Shown here: piece by piece, positions 43,256-53,044 of the stretch
Numbering within the stretch: the stretch's first letter is position 1
Layout: the number at the start of each line of letters is the position of its first letter
Assembly (NCBI RefSeq): GCF_031450785.1
Contig: NZ_JARTWB010000002.1
Span: 1,674,001 to 1,738,000, forward strand
DNA: 64,000 nt
Source: Caballeronia sp. LZ062
GTDB taxonomy: Bacteria; Pseudomonadota; Gammaproteobacteria; Burkholderiales; Burkholderiaceae
Reading direction: 5' to 3'
Program-made: the position numbers and the translations under genes
The notes under the pieces: model-generated
Databases searched by the model: none
What the model was told of the DNA's origin: nothing
The model's input: only the letters and a program-made list of their open reading frames with translations

Positions 43256-43942
43256 ATGTTGCAAGGCTACGGCCCGCTGATCCTCGCGGGCACCTGGCAG
43301 ACCGTCAAGCTCGCGGTGCTGTCGCTGGCGTTCGCCTTCGTGATCGGCCTCATCGGCGCGGCGGCGAAGCTCTCGAAGAGCCGCATCGCGTCGGGCATCG
43401 GCACGGTCTACACGACGCTCATTCGCGGCGTACCCGATCTCGTGCTGATGCTGCTGCTCTTCTACAGCATCCAGATCTGGCTGAACCTGCTGACCGATCA
43501 ACTCGGCTGGGACCAGATCGACATCGATCCGTTCCTCGCGGGCATTCTCGTGCTCGGCTTCATCTACGGCGCGTATTTCACCGAGACGTTCCGCGGCGCG
43601 TTCCTTTCGGTGCCGCGCGGTCAGCTCGAAGCAGGCGCCGCCTACGGCATGACGCCGTGGCAGACCTTCTCGCGCATCATGTTTCCGCAGATGATGCGTT
43701 TCGCGCTGCCGGGCATCGGCAACAACTGGCAGGTGATGGTGAAGGCGACGGCGCTAGTGTCGATCATCGGCCTCGCGGACGTGGTGAAAGCGGCGCAGGA
43801 CGCCGGCAAGGGCACGCAGCGTTTCTTCTTCTTCACGCTGCTCGCAGGTGTCGTTTATCTCGCCATCACCACGATCTCGAACTTCGTGCTGATCTGGCTG
43901 GAGCGGCGCTATTCCATCGGCGTGCGCAAGGCGGACCTGTAA
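43256..43942 (+). CDS. hisQ: polar amino acid ABC permease (HisQ/ArtQ type)
   Basis: A 228-residue inner-membrane permease of the His/Glu/Gln/Arg family. It has about five helices, the early signature AGTWQTVKLAVLSLAFAFVI and an EAA loop (GQLEAGAAYGMTPWQTFSRI). It forms a heterodimeric channel with the next gene product. AAGGA precedes the ATG. The likely substrates are histidine, lysine, arginine or ornithine, but no binding protein is nearby to settle this. Confidence 0.9.
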   Translation: MLQGYGPLILAGTWQTVKLAVLSLAFAFVIGLIGAAAKLSKSRIASGIGTVYTTLIRGVPDLVLMLLLFYSIQIWLNLLTDQLGWDQIDIDPFLAGILVLGFIYGAYFTETFRGAFLSVPRGQLEAGAAYGMTPWQTFSRIMFPQMMRFALPGIGNNWQVMVKATALVSIIGLADVVKAAQDAGKGTQRFFFFTLLAGVVYLAITTISNFVLIWLERRYSIGVRKADL

Positions 43943-43967
43943 CCAGCGTTAAACAGCGGCGGACTTC

Positions 43968-44681
43968 ATGATCGAAATCATCCAGGAATTCTGGAAGAAC
44001 TACCTTTTCACCGACGGCTACCGGATCACCGGTCTCGCCATCACGATGTGGCTGCTCGTCGTTTCCATCGGCCTCGGATTCTGCCTTTCGGTGCCGCTCG
44101 CCGTGGCGCGGGTTTCAAAGAACAAGCTGCTCTCGCGCAGCGTCTGGCTGTACACGTACGTGTTTCGCGGCACGCCGCTCTACGTTCAGCTTCTGCTCTG
44201 CTATACGGGCCTCTACAGCCTGCAGGTCGTGCGCGATCACATGCTGCTTTCCCAGTTCTTTCGCAGCGGCATGAACTGCACGCTGCTCGCGTTCACACTC
44301 AACACCTGCGCCTATACGACCGAAATCTTCGCCGGCGCGATCAAGGCGACGCCCTACGGCGAGATCGAAGCGGCGCGCGCCTACGGCATGTCGAGCTTCA
44401 CGCTGTACTGGCGCGTGATCCTGCCTTCGGCGCTGCGCCGCGCGCTGCCGTACTACAGCAACGAAGTCATTCTGATGCTGCACGCGACGACCGTCGCGTT
44501 CACGGCGACTGTGCCGGACATATTGAAGATCGCGCGCGACGTGAATTCCGCGACGTATCAGTCGTTCCAGGCGTTCGGCATCGCCGCCCTGCTCTACCTC
44601 GTCATTTCGTTCGCGCTCGTGTGGCTGTTCCGCCGCGCCGAGCATCGCTGGCTCGCGTACCTGCGGCCTCAAGGCAAATAA
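43968..44681 (+). CDS. hisM: polar amino acid ABC permease (HisM type)
   Basis: A 237-residue partner of the upstream permease, with helices including [35 protein letters not shown] (a HisM hallmark) and the EAA loop [20 protein letters not shown]. It starts 25 nt after hisQ and is part of the same operon. Confidence 0.92.
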   Translation: MIEIIQEFWKNYLFTDGYRITGLAITMWLLVVSIGLGFCLSVPLAVARVSKNKLLSRSVWLYTYVFRGTPLYVQLLLCYTGLYSLQVVRDHMLLSQFFRSGMNCTLLAFTLNTCAYTTEIFAGAIKATPYGEIEAARAYGMSSFTLYWRVILPSALRRALPYYSNEVILMLHATTVAFTATVPDILKIARDVNSATYQSFQAFGIAALLYLVISFALVWLFRRAEHRWLAYLRPQGK

Positions 44682-44710
44682 GTCAGGCAATCGGCCCTAC
44701 AGGACCGCAC

Positions 44711-45490
44711 ATGAATTCTCAGAAGCACAAGCTTTTCGTCGACGACATTCACAAGCAGTACGGCAGCAACGAAGTGCTCAAAGGCGTCTCGCTGAAGGCC
44801 AAGGCCGGCGACGTCATCAGCATCATCGGATCGTCGGGCTCCGGCAAGAGCACGATGCTGCGCTGTATCAACTTCCTCGAACAGCCGAACCGCGGGCGCA
44901 TTTTCGTCGACGGCGCCGAAGTCCGCACGATGATGGACAAGACCGGCGCGCTGAAGGTCGCCGACGCGAAGCAGCTACGCCAGGTCCGCTCGAAACTCTC
45001 GATGGTGTTCCAGCACTTCAATCTCTGGTCGCACATGAACGTGCTGGAGAACGTGACGGAAGCGCCCGTGAACGTGCTCGGACTGCCGAAGAAGGAAGCG
45101 GAAGAACGCGCCCGCACGTATCTGGAAAAGGTCGGGCTCGCGCCGCGGCTGGAGAAGCAGTATCCGTCCCATTTGTCGGGCGGTCAGCAGCAGCGCGTGG
45201 CGATCGCCCGGGCACTCGCCATGCACCCGGATGTGATGCTCTTCGATGAACCCACGTCCGCGCTCGATCCCGAACTCGTCGGCGAAGTGCTGAAGGTGAT
45301 GCAGACGCTCGCCGAGGAAGGCCGCACGATGATTGTCGTCACGCACGAGATGGCGTTCGCGCGCAATGTGTCGAACCATGTCGTGTTTCTGCATCAGGGG
45401 CGTATCGAAGAGGAAGGCTGTCCGAACGAGGTGTTCGCTCAACCGAAGAGTGAGCGGCTCAAGCAGTTTCTCTCCGGTAGTCTCAAGTAG
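44711..45490 (+). CDS. hisP: polar amino acid ABC ATPase (HisP type)
   Basis: A 259-residue ATPase with Walker [10 protein letters not shown], the HisP-like insertion [20 protein letters not shown], signature [15 protein letters not shown], Walker [13 protein letters not shown] and switch VTHEMAFA. It energises the HisQ-HisM channel. It starts 29 nt after hisM and ends before a strong terminator. The operon lacks hisJ/argT, so a binding protein must be supplied from elsewhere. Confidence 0.95.
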   Translation: MNSQKHKLFVDDIHKQYGSNEVLKGVSLKAKAGDVISIIGSSGSGKSTMLRCINFLEQPNRGRIFVDGAEVRTMMDKTGALKVADAKQLRQVRSKLSMVFQHFNLWSHMNVLENVTEAPVNVLGLPKKEAEERARTYLEKVGLAPRLEKQYPSHLSGGQQQRVAIARALAMHPDVMLFDEPTSALDPELVGEVLKVMQTLAEEGRTMIVVTHEMAFARNVSNHVVFLHQGRIEEEGCPNEVFAQPKSERLKQFLSGSLK

Positions 45491-45509
45491 GTTCCGCACA
45501 GTCCCTGCG

Positions 45510-45539
45510 AAAAAAGCGCCCTCGAGGCGCTTTTTTTTT
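45510..45539 (+). terminator. terminator after hisP
   Basis: AAAAAAGCGCC-CTCGA-GGCGCTTTTTTTTT: short stem with a nine-T tract. Confidence 0.85.
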
Positions 45540-46021
45540 GCGTCCGCGCCGTACCGCACAACGCTTCCCGCCCGATTCGGCCATCTAGCGCCGCGACGTG
45601 CCCGCGTCAATAGGCGTGAAACCTGACCCCGAAAGTTGCCCGGTCGCAAACCCTTGCTGCATAAGGCTTTGCGGGCCATTTCCCATGCTTTGGGTCGCGT
45701 GCATACCACAGCGGCTTTGCGTTTTTGACACACCGCCCCGCCGAGCGTCAAATTTCTTTGGCGAGTGTGACGTAATTTGTTAAATTGGTAACTAAAGTAC
45801 CAAAACGAAGTGCACAAAAAGTAGTTTTACTTCAAAACAAAGTGAGGAGACGCCCGTCGACGGACCGGCGTCGGATTCGTGCCCACGATGCGCGAATCGT
45901 CACGAGCACTCTCGTTTAAGCGTGTGTCGTTCCTCGAAAAACAATTTCCGGTTGGATGCGCCCGCATCGAACCGCACACGGCAGCACTTGGTTCTATTTC
46001 TTGACAGGGTTGGAGGAGATG
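45540..46021. other. upstream region and leader of the first porin
   Basis: No gene is seen. TTGACA at 45725-45730 with TCAAAT 17 bp downstream is a possible promoter, giving a leader of about 260 nt. It also holds the palindrome at 45785 and GTAGTTTTACTTCAAAA at 45821-45837, which has a near copy before the second porin (47380-47396). Confidence 0.45.
45785..45803. promoter_or_regulatory. palindrome upstream of the first porin
   Basis: TTGGTA-ACTAAAG-TACCAA is a perfect 6-bp inverted repeat with 7-nt spacer in the AT-rich region about 220 bp before the porin ATG. It is a possible operator; the regulator is unknown. Confidence 0.35.
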
Positions 46022-47191
46022 ATGAAAAAAGCTTTGCTCGCGGCAGCAGCACTGCTGACGTTCAGCGCGGTGGCTCAGGCTCAAAGCAGCGTGACGCTGT
46101 ATGGCCGCCTGGACGCCGGCCTGGAGTACATGAACGGCGTGCCGACCGGCGTCGGCGCCAACGGCGCGGCTACCGGCTCGTCGCACCGCTTCCGTGCGGA
46201 AAGCGGCGACTGGGGTACGAGCCTTTGGGGCTTGAAGGGCGTCGAAGACCTGGGCGGCGGTTATCGCGCCGTGTTCCAGTTGGAAGGCAGCTTCAACACC
46301 ATGACGGGTCAGGGCCCGGGCAACAACGGCCTCTTCAATCGCTGGGCGACGGTCGGTGTCGCCAACAACAACTTCGGTACGCTGCTGTTGGGCCGCGAAC
46401 TGTTCATCGCTAACGGCGTGTGGGACTTCGATCCGTTCGGTCAGTCGAACTGGTCGTCCGCCTCGCTGGTGCGTGGCCGCAACTGGCCGCAATCGAGCAA
46501 CAACATTTCGTACCAGTCGCCGAAGTTCGCGGGCTTCGACTTCTACGGTCAGTACTCGCTCTCGAACGCGACGAACTGGAACGGCAACGGCACGACGGCG
46601 CAAGGTCGTGAAGGTGGCGCGTACATCACGTACACCACGCCGCTCTTCCAGATTCGCGGCATGTACGACGAGATTCGCAACCCGGGCAACGGTTTGCTCG
46701 GCGGCGCATACAACGCGGTCAACGGCGGCACGACCGCCGCGAACAACGCAAACGGCAACGGCGTCTATGCGTACTCGCGTGAGTACACGGCGATGTTCAA
46801 CCTGTTCCTCGGCCAGTTCAAGGTTCAGGGCGCTTACCAGGCGATCCGTTCTTCCGGCATGGTGGGCCAGTTGCCCGGCCAGCCGACGACGCTCGACCAC
46901 GAATGGGGCGGCGTGACGTGGCAAGCAACGCCGGCGGCGGCTCTGATCGGCGCGGTCTACCACGTGAACGGCAACAACGGCGCGGGTAACGCGACCATCT
47001 ACACGGTCGGCGGCTCGTACAACCTGTCCAAGCGCACGCTGTTCGACCTGCAAGTCGCCACGGTGCAGAACAGCAAGAGCGCCAACTACGGCCTGAACGC
47101 CAACAACTTCGGCACGGCCGCCGCGACGGACAACCCGTTCGCTGGCCACAGCCAGACGGGCGTGTACGCCGGCATTCAGCACTCGTTCTAA
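46022..47191 (+). CDS. outer-membrane porin, first of tandem pair
   Basis: A 389-residue Gram-negative porin of the OmpC-like Burkholderia type. The signal peptide is MKKALLAAAALLTFSAVAQA, the mature start is QSSVTLYGRLDAGLEY and the last residue is Phe (GVYAGIQHSF), as needed for barrel assembly. GGAGG lies 5 nt before ATG 46022; the adjacent ATG at 46019 is too close. It is about 85 percent alike to the next gene by eye. A long leader and its own terminator suggest separate control. Confidence 0.95.
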   Translation: MKKALLAAAALLTFSAVAQAQSSVTLYGRLDAGLEYMNGVPTGVGANGAATGSSHRFRAESGDWGTSLWGLKGVEDLGGGYRAVFQLEGSFNTMTGQGPGNNGLFNRWATVGVANNNFGTLLLGRELFIANGVWDFDPFGQSNWSSASLVRGRNWPQSSNNISYQSPKFAGFDFYGQYSLSNATNWNGNGTTAQGREGGAYITYTTPLFQIRGMYDEIRNPGNGLLGGAYNAVNGGTTAANNANGNGVYAYSREYTAMFNLFLGQFKVQGAYQAIRSSGMVGQLPGQPTTLDHEWGGVTWQATPAAALIGAVYHVNGNNGAGNATIYTVGGSYNLSKRTLFDLQVATVQNSKSANYGLNANNFGTAAATDNPFAGHSQTGVYAGIQHSF

Positions 47192-47253
47192 TCGGCGAGT
47201 CTGAAGTACGAATAGTTCTATAAGGTTTTCACGCTGCTGCGAGAGGCGCGTAT

Positions 47254-47290
47254 CGGTGCGGTGCCCGAAAGGGTGTCGCACCGTTTTTTA
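47254..47290 (+). terminator. terminator after the first porin
   Basis: CGGTGCGGTGCCC-GAAA-GGGTGTCGCACCG with small mismatches, then TTTTTT. Confidence 0.85.
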
Positions 47291-47327
47291 TTTGGCGCGG
47301 CGTTTCGTCGAGCGCGACCGCCCTGTG

Positions 47328-47356
47328 TTGCAGCGTTTGTCAAATTGAATCATAAG
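47328..47356 (+). promoter_or_regulatory. possible sigma-70 promoter of the second porin
   Basis: TTGCAG (47328-47333) and CATAAG (47351-47356) are 17 bp apart. Each matches the consensus at only four of six positions, so this is a weak call, supported by its position about 86 bp before ATG 47442. Confidence 0.3.
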
Positions 47357-47441
47357 TACAGGAGACGCCTTCCGAACATGTAGTTCTCCTTCAAAATCTC
47401 CGCGGCACTTGTTTCACTTTTGACAGGAGTTGGAGGAGATG

Positions 47442-48599
47442 ATGAAGAAGGCTTTGCTCGCAGCGGCTGCGCTGCTGACGTTCGGCGCGGCGGCACACGC
47501 CCAGAGCAGCGTGACCTTATACGGCCGTCTGGACGCGGGACTCGAATACATGAACGGTGTGCCGACCGGGGCGGCTTCGAACGTCACGGCGAGTCGCATT
47601 CGCGCGGAGAGCGGCGACTGGGGCACGAGCCTCTGGGGCCTGAAAGGCGCGGAAGATCTGGGCGGCGGCAACCGCGCCGTGTTCCAGCTCGAAGGCAGCT
47701 TCAACACCATGACGGGTCAGGGCCCGGGCGGCGGCGGTCTCTTCAATCGCTGGGCGACCGTCGGTATTGCAAACAACAGCTTCGGTACCGTGCTGTTGGG
47801 CCGCGAACTGTTCGTGTCGAACGGCGTGTGGGACTTCGATCCTTTCGGCCAGTCGAACTGGTCGTCCGCTTCGCTGGTGCGTGGTCGCAACTGGCCGCAA
47901 TCGAGCAACAATATCTCGTACCAGTCGCCGAAGTTCGCAGGCTTCGATTTCTACGGGCAATATGCGTTGTCCAACGCGACGAGCTGGAACGGTAATGGCA
48001 GCACGAAGCAAGGCCGCGAGGCAGGCGCCTACGTCACCTATACGTCGCCCTACTTCCAGATCCGCGGCATGTACGACGAGATTCGCAATCCGTCCAACGG
48101 CACGCTCGGCGGCGCGTATAACGCAATCAATGGCGGGATCACCGGCGCGGGCAACGCCAACGGCAACGGCGTCTACGCCTATTCCCGCGAATGCTCCGCA
48201 ATGGCGAACGTGTTCCTCGGCCAGTTCAAGGTCCAGGCGGGCTATCAGGCCATCCGCTCGTCCGGCATGACCGGCCAGTTGCCCGGCGAGCCGACCACGC
48301 TCGACCACGAATGGGGCGGCGTGACGTGGCAGGCCTCGCCGGCTGCGGCGCTGACCGCCGCCGTCTATCACGTGAACGGCAACAACGGCGCGGGCAACGC
48401 GACCATGTACACCGTCGGCGGCTCGTACAACCTGTCGAAGCGCACGTTGTTCGATCTGCAAGTGGCAACCGTCCAAAACAGCAAGACGGCGAATTACGGC
48501 CTCAACGCGAACAACTTCGGTTCGGCCGCTTCCACGGACAATCCGTTCCCCGGCCGCAGTCAGACCGGCGTGTACGCGGGCATTCAACACTCGTTCTAA
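47442..48599 (+). CDS. outer-membrane porin, second of tandem pair
   Basis: A 385-residue paralogue of the preceding porin: signal MKKALLAAAALLTFGAAAHA, mature start QSSVTLYGRLDAG, terminal Phe. Differences cluster in a short loop after NGVPTG (four residues shorter) and in scattered surface loops. One unusual change is REC in place of REY (YSRECSAMANV), adding a Cys in the barrel. The ribosome-site segment TTGGAGGAGATGATGAA is identical to that of the first porin. Confidence 0.95.
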   Translation: MKKALLAAAALLTFGAAAHAQSSVTLYGRLDAGLEYMNGVPTGAASNVTASRIRAESGDWGTSLWGLKGAEDLGGGNRAVFQLEGSFNTMTGQGPGGGGLFNRWATVGIANNSFGTVLLGRELFVSNGVWDFDPFGQSNWSSASLVRGRNWPQSSNNISYQSPKFAGFDFYGQYALSNATSWNGNGSTKQGREAGAYVTYTSPYFQIRGMYDEIRNPSNGTLGGAYNAINGGITGAGNANGNGVYAYSRECSAMANVFLGQFKVQAGYQAIRSSGMTGQLPGEPTTLDHEWGGVTWQASPAAALTAAVYHVNGNNGAGNATMYTVGGSYNLSKRTLFDLQVATVQNSKTANYGLNANNFGSAASTDNPFPGRSQTGVYAGIQHSF

Positions 48600-48667
48600 G
48601 CAGCGCGTGCAATGCTCGCAGCGGCGCGGCTCCCGGAAGGGGACGCGCCGTTTCTCTTGCCGACGAC

Positions 48668-48706
48668 AAAAAGGGGCCGCCGATTCGCATCGGCGGCCCC
48701 TTTTCC
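48668..48706. terminator. bidirectional terminator
   Basis: AAAAGGGGCCGCCGAT-TCGC-ATCGGCGGCCCCTTTT, a perfect stem between the convergent porin and glk-hexR genes. Confidence 0.92.
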
Positions 48707-48724
48707 TTTAGCGCGGCTCGGGCG

Positions 48725-50641
48725 CTATTCCTTCGCCACGCCCGACGCGCCGTGGCTCAGCCAGTCGAGGACAGCGGCGGCTTCATCGTCGCTGGATTCG
48801 CGGATCTGCGCGACCGCTTCGCTGATCTTCGCGCTCGGCTGCGGCGCCGCACGGCGGATCGCCACGCCGACCGCGAGGATGTCGATGATCACGAGATGCA
48901 AGATGCGCGAGATCATCGACAACTGCGACTCGCGAATTTCGATGTGATCCGTCTCCAGCGCCACCGTCGCGCGCTTGGCGAGCGGCGTGTTGCTCGACGT
49001 GATCGCGATGACGGTCGCGCCCTGCTGCATCGCCACTTCGAGCACGCGCAATAGTTCCGGCGCGCGCCCCGACTTCGACACCGCCACGATCACGTCGCCC
49101 TTGCCGAGCAACGCCGCGGACGCCGCCTGCATGTACAGATCGCCGTACGCAATCGTCGGGATGCCGAAGCGGAAGAACTTGTAATGCGCGTCTTGCGCGA
49201 CGATGTTCGAATTCCCGAGGCCATAGAACTCGATGCGCCGTGCGCCGTTCAGAATGTCGATTGCGCGCTCGACGTTATCGAAGTTCAGGTGCTCGCGTAG
49301 CTGCAGAATCGCGGACACGGTGTTATCCAGCACTTTCGCGCCGAAATCCGTGGCCGTATCGCCGAGATGCACCTGACTATGGCTGACCGGAATGGTGCCA
49401 GTCAGACCCGTCGCGAGCTTCAGCTTGAAGTCGGAGAGGCCCTGACAGCCGAGCGAGCGGCAGAAGCGAATCACCGTCGGCTGGCTCACGTCCGCCTTGC
49501 GCGCAATGTCGATGATCGGATCGTTGATGATCGAGCGCGGATGATTCAGCGCGAGATCGGCCACGCGGCGCTCGGCGGGGGTGAGCGCGTCGCGCATTTG
49601 CCGGATGCGCTCGAACACCGCCGACGAACCGCTGTTCGCGCGATTCGACAGTTGCTCGGCCAGAATCGCGGAGACGCCGAGGAACGCCGGATATTCCGCC
49701 GTGATGACGTAAGTCGGAATGCCGGACAAATACTGCTGGAAGCGCCCTTTCGACTCGAATCGCTCGCGAAACGGCGACTTGTGGAACAACTCGCCCAACT
49801 TGAGCACGATGCCGCCGCCGATATAGATGCCGCCCAGCGCGCCGAGCGTGACCGCGATATTGCCGGCGAACGTGCCGAGGATTGCGCAGAAGCAGTTCAC
49901 CGTTTCGAGCGCGAGCGCCTCGCCTTCCAGCGCGCGCGTGGTGACGTCGGCGGCGGTGAAGGTGTCGGCGACCGCGACGTTGTCGCGCTCCGCGAACGCC
50001 CGGTAGATCAGCTCCAGACCCTGCCCCGCGCACACGCGCTCGAACGACACGTGCGGGTACTTGCGGCGCGCATAGCGCGTGACGAGGTCTTCGCTCTCAT
50101 TGAACGGCGAAAAGGTCGCGTGGCCGCCTTCGCTGCCGAGCGCGATCCAGCGGTCGTCGGCGGGGATCAGACCCGACACGCCCAGGCCTGTGCCCGGACC
50201 CAGCAAGCCGATCACGCTGTTCTGCCGCCGCGCGCCGCCGCCGATCTGCACGCGCTGCGCATCGGTAAGCCCGGGCAGCGCCATGGCGAGCGCGGTGAAG
50301 TCGTTGACCACGAGCAGCGTATCGAAGCCGAGCGCGCGGCGCGTCGCTTCGATCGAAAAACTCCAGTCGTGATTGGTCATCTTCACGTGATCGCCATCCA
50401 CCGGATTGGCGATCGCGATCGCCGCGTGGTTCACGCGGCCGACCTTCGTGTCCTTCAGATATTGCTGCATGACTTCCGCGATGCCGGGGTAATCGGAACC
50501 CGGATACACGCGAATTTGCCCGATTTCGCCGGGCGCCGTCTCCAGCGCGAAGCGCGCGTTCGTGCCGCCGATGTCGGCGAGCAGCCTCGGTCCATCGGCG
50601 TGGCTCGCCGCCGGCGCGGCCTTATGCACACCAGTAGACAT
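48725..50641 (-). CDS. glk: glucokinase fused to HexR/RpiR-type regulator
   Basis: A 638-residue fusion. Residues 1-340 are glucokinase: [23 protein letters not shown] and [15 protein letters not shown]. Residues about 350-425 are the RpiR helix-turn-helix ([20 protein letters not shown]), and about 460-600 a SIS sugar-phosphate domain ([36 protein letters not shown]). It phosphorylates glucose and, by analogy with HexR, represses zwf and gts genes until 2-keto-3-deoxy-6-phosphogluconate binds. A matching operator lies at 53021-53037. The start overlaps pgl by 20 nt. This fusion is known in Burkholderia. Confidence 0.95.
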   Translation of the reverse strand: MSTGVHKAAPAASHADGPRLLADIGGTNARFALETAPGEIGQIRVYPGSDYPGIAEVMQQYLKDTKVGRVNHAAIAIANPVDGDHVKMTNHDWSFSIEATRRALGFDTLLVVNDFTALAMALPGLTDAQRVQIGGGARRQNSVIGLLGPGTGLGVSGLIPADDRWIALGSEGGHATFSPFNESEDLVTRYARRKYPHVSFERVCAGQGLELIYRAFAERDNVAVADTFTAADVTTRALEGEALALETVNCFCAILGTFAGNIAVTLGALGGIYIGGGIVLKLGELFHKSPFRERFESKGRFQQYLSGIPTYVITAEYPAFLGVSAILAEQLSNRANSGSSAVFERIRQMRDALTPAERRVADLALNHPRSIINDPIIDIARKADVSQPTVIRFCRSLGCQGLSDFKLKLATGLTGTIPVSHSQVHLGDTATDFGAKVLDNTVSAILQLREHLNFDNVERAIDILNGARRIEFYGLGNSNIVAQDAHYKFFRFGIPTIAYGDLYMQAASAALLGKGDVIVAVSKSGRAPELLRVLEVAMQQGATVIAITSSNTPLAKRATVALETDHIEIRESQLSMISRILHLVIIDILAVGVAIRRAAPQPSAKISEAVAQIRESSDDEAAAVLDWLSHGASGVAKE

Positions 50642-51344
50642 CGAGCTTCACTCCTTCATCGTTGGCCAAAGTCGAGATGGCATTCTTCTGGCGCGCGGCA
50701 AGCGCCGCGTTCAGTACGTCGAGTTTCTTCTGGCCGGAGATGAAGAGGAAAAGCTGCTTCACCTGCTTCAGCGCGGACATCGACAGGCTCACGCGCGCGT
50801 GCGGCGCGCTGCCCGGATGCACGGCGACGAAGCGGTCCTGCGTGGAGATGGCGAAGTCCCATTCGGGCGCATCTGCGAAGATGGACGCCGTGTGGCCGTC
50901 CTCGCCCATGCCGAGCACGGCGACATCCGGCAGACGGCGGCGCGCGTCGGCGTTGAGCGCGGCGACGTGCGCGTCGAGCGTGGCAGACGTATCGACGAGC
51001 GGCAGGAAGTACGCGGCCGCGCCCGCGTCTTGCAGAAGCGTCTCGCGCACGAGGCGCGCGTTGCTCGCGGAATCGGTTTCAGGCACCCAGCGGTCGTCGA
51101 CGAGCGTCACGTCGATATGCGCCCACGCGAGCGGCTCGTGCGAGAGCGTTTGCAAAAACGGACGCGGGCTCGTGCCGCCGGATACGGCGAGCGTGGCATG
51201 AGCGGATTGTCCTGACGCGGCTGCGCTGGCATCGGCCGATGCGGCGCCTCTGGCCGCGAGCGACGCGGCAAGCGCGTCGCTGACGGCCTTCGCCAGCGCG
51301 TCCGAGTGGGCGCGCGGGTCGTCGAAAGTGCGAAGCTCGATCAC
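50622..51344 (-). CDS. pgl: 6-phosphogluconolactonase
   Basis: A 240-residue DevB-type lactonase that opens 6-phosphogluconolactone to 6-phosphogluconate, the second step after zwf. Motifs are [14 protein letters not shown] ([13 protein letters not shown]), TLVDDRWVP and [13 protein letters not shown]. An Ala/Ser-rich insertion occurs near residues 32-48. It overlaps glk-hexR by 20 nt and lies 132 bp after zwf, so the three genes are probably co-expressed. Confidence 0.95.
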   Translation of the reverse strand: MIELRTFDDPRAHSDALAKAVSDALAASLAARGAASADASAAASGQSAHATLAVSGGTSPRPFLQTLSHEPLAWAHIDVTLVDDRWVPETDSASNARLVRETLLQDAGAAAYFLPLVDTSATLDAHVAALNADARRRLPDVAVLGMGEDGHTASIFADAPEWDFAISTQDRFVAVHPGSAPHARVSLSMSALKQVKQLFLFISGQKKLDVLNAALAARQKNAISTLANDEGVKLDVYWCA

Positions 51345-51476
51345 TGCTCCTCCATCCTGCTTGTCTTGGTTTATCGACCCGCCTTATGCCGCGAAACCGC
51401 GAACGGCCCGCGAAGCGGTCTTGTGTGCTGGCGTCGCGGCGGCGTCTCTCTTGATGGAGCCGTCAGCGCGACGCCC

Positions 51477-52937
51477 TCAATTCTCTTCTTCCAGCCAGCA
51501 CGTGCCATGCTGCGCGAGCATCGCGCTCGACGCCGCCGGTCCCCACGTGCCCGCCGCATACGGCTTGGGCTTGTTCGTCGACGCCGCCCACGCGTTCAGA
51601 ATCGGCTCGACCCAGCGCCACGCGGCTTCCTGCTCGTCGCGACGCACGAAGAGCGCGAGCCGCCCGTGGATCACGTCCAGCAACAGCCGCTGGTACGCCT
51701 CCATCTGCCCTTCCTTGAAGAATTGGTCGAACGCGAGGTCCAGATGGACGCTTGCGAGATTCATGCCCTCGCCCGGCTGCTTCGCGAGGCAGTAGAGGCG
51801 AATGGTCTCGTTTGGCTGCAGGCGGATCACGAGGCGGTTCGCGCCCGCGCGGAGCGCATTGGCGCCGAGCGCGGAATGCGGCACCGGCCGGAAGTTCACG
51901 ACGATCTCCGCCACGCGATCCGCGAGGCGCTTGCCGGTGCGCAGGAAAAACGGCACGCCCGCCCAGCGCCAGTTTTCGATTTCGACTTTCAGCGCGACGA
52001 AGGTTTCGGTGTTGCTGTCCGCGCGCACGCCGGCTTCCGTCGCGTAAGCCGGCACGGATGCGCCGCGAATCACGCCCGCGTGATACTGCCCGCGTACGGC
52101 GACGCGGCTGATGTCGCGCTCGTCGATCGGCTTCAGCGCGCGCAGAACGCGCAGCTTTTCGTCGCGCACGGAGTCGGAATCCATCGAGTGCGGCGGCTCC
52201 ATCGTCACGATGGAAAGCAGTTGCAGCAAGTGATTCTGAACCATGTCGCGCAACGCGCCGGTGTTGTCGTAGAAGTCGCCGCGCGCTTCCACGCCGAGTT
52301 CTTCCGCGATGGTGACCTGAATGCTTTCGACCCATTCGCGCCGCCACAGCGGCTCGAAGAGCGCATTGCCGAAGCGCAGCGCCAAGAGGTTCTGCACCGG
52401 CTCCTTACCGAGGTAATGGTCGATGCGGTAGATCTGCTCTTCCTGAAAGATCTCGCCGACTGCGTCGTTGATGGCGTTCGACGACTTCAGGTCATAGCCG
52501 AGCGGCTTTTCCAGCACGATGCGTGCGTTCTGGTTCAGAGCGACTTCCGACAGCGCACGGCAAATGGGCACGAAGAGCGACGGCCCGGTCGCGAGATAGA
52601 AGACGCGCGTGCCGTCGTATTTAGCGAGCGCGTCGCGCAGCACCACGAAGTCTTCCGCGCGGCCCAGGTCGAGCTGCACGTATTCGATGCGCTCCAAAAA
52701 GCTGCGCCACGCCGTTTCGTCCGGGCCCTTCTTCGACACGTGCGGCTTCACGTGCTCCTCGACCCATGCGAGGTATTCGCCGGGCGCCTGGGCGCCGCGC
52801 GCCACGGCAACGATCTTGCCCGACGCGGCCAGCATGCCCGCCCGGTGCGCTTCGAAAAGCGCCGGAAGAATCTTGCGCATCGACAAATCGCCGGTCCCGC
52901 CGAAGAGCACGAAGATGAAATTCGAGTCGCTTTGCAT
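51477..52937 (-). CDS. zwf: glucose-6-phosphate dehydrogenase
   Basis: A 486-residue enzyme oxidising glucose-6-phosphate to 6-phosphogluconolactone with NAD(P). The Rossmann start is FGGTGDLSMRKILP, the active site is RIDHYLGKEPVQN, and a C-terminal beta domain follows. First enzyme of the Entner-Doudoroff entry here. It heads the minus-strand cluster zwf-pgl-glk-hexR. Its promoter region faces the HexR-type palindrome at 53021-53037, 84 bp upstream of the ATG. Confidence 0.96.
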   Translation of the reverse strand: MQSDSNFIFVLFGGTGDLSMRKILPALFEAHRAGMLAASGKIVAVARGAQAPGEYLAWVEEHVKPHVSKKGPDETAWRSFLERIEYVQLDLGRAEDFVVLRDALAKYDGTRVFYLATGPSLFVPICRALSEVALNQNARIVLEKPLGYDLKSSNAINDAVGEIFQEEQIYRIDHYLGKEPVQNLLALRFGNALFEPLWRREWVESIQVTIAEELGVEARGDFYDNTGALRDMVQNHLLQLLSIVTMEPPHSMDSDSVRDEKLRVLRALKPIDERDISRVAVRGQYHAGVIRGASVPAYATEAGVRADSNTETFVALKVEIENWRWAGVPFFLRTGKRLADRVAEIVVNFRPVPHSALGANALRAGANRLVIRLQPNETIRLYCLAKQPGEGMNLASVHLDLAFDQFFKEGQMEAYQRLLLDVIHGRLALFVRRDEQEAAWRWVEPILNAWAASTNKPKPYAAGTWGPAASSAMLAQHGTCWLEEEN

Positions 52938-53009
52938 GGGTCTCTGAGGCCGCCTGTGAAGTCGGTGGGACGTCGAACGAAACGCTACCGTAGTTCGACA
53001 AAATTTTTT

Positions 53010-53038
53010 TTGACACTGAATTGTAGTTTAACTACAAT
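53010..53038 (+). promoter_or_regulatory. consensus sigma-70 promoter for gtsABCD
   Basis: TTGACA (53010-53015), 17-bp spacer, TACAAT (53033-53038). The -35 is perfect and the -10 matches five of six bases. The HexR-type palindrome fills the spacer and -10, so binding should block polymerase. A start near 53045 gives a leader of about 480 nt. Confidence 0.8.
53021..53037. promoter_or_regulatory. HexR operator between zwf and gtsA
   Basis: TTGTAGTTTAACTACAA is a perfect 17-bp palindrome matching the HexR-type consensus (TGTARTNNAAYTACA). It sits between the divergent zwf and gts operons and overlaps the gts promoter. The regulator domain is encoded by glk-hexR in the same cluster. Confidence 0.85.
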
Positions 53039-53044
53039 CCAAAT

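Noticed and set aside
46022..48599. Tandem porins as an assembly duplication
   Set aside because: The copies differ at many synonymous and some amino acid sites and in loop length, so both are real genes.
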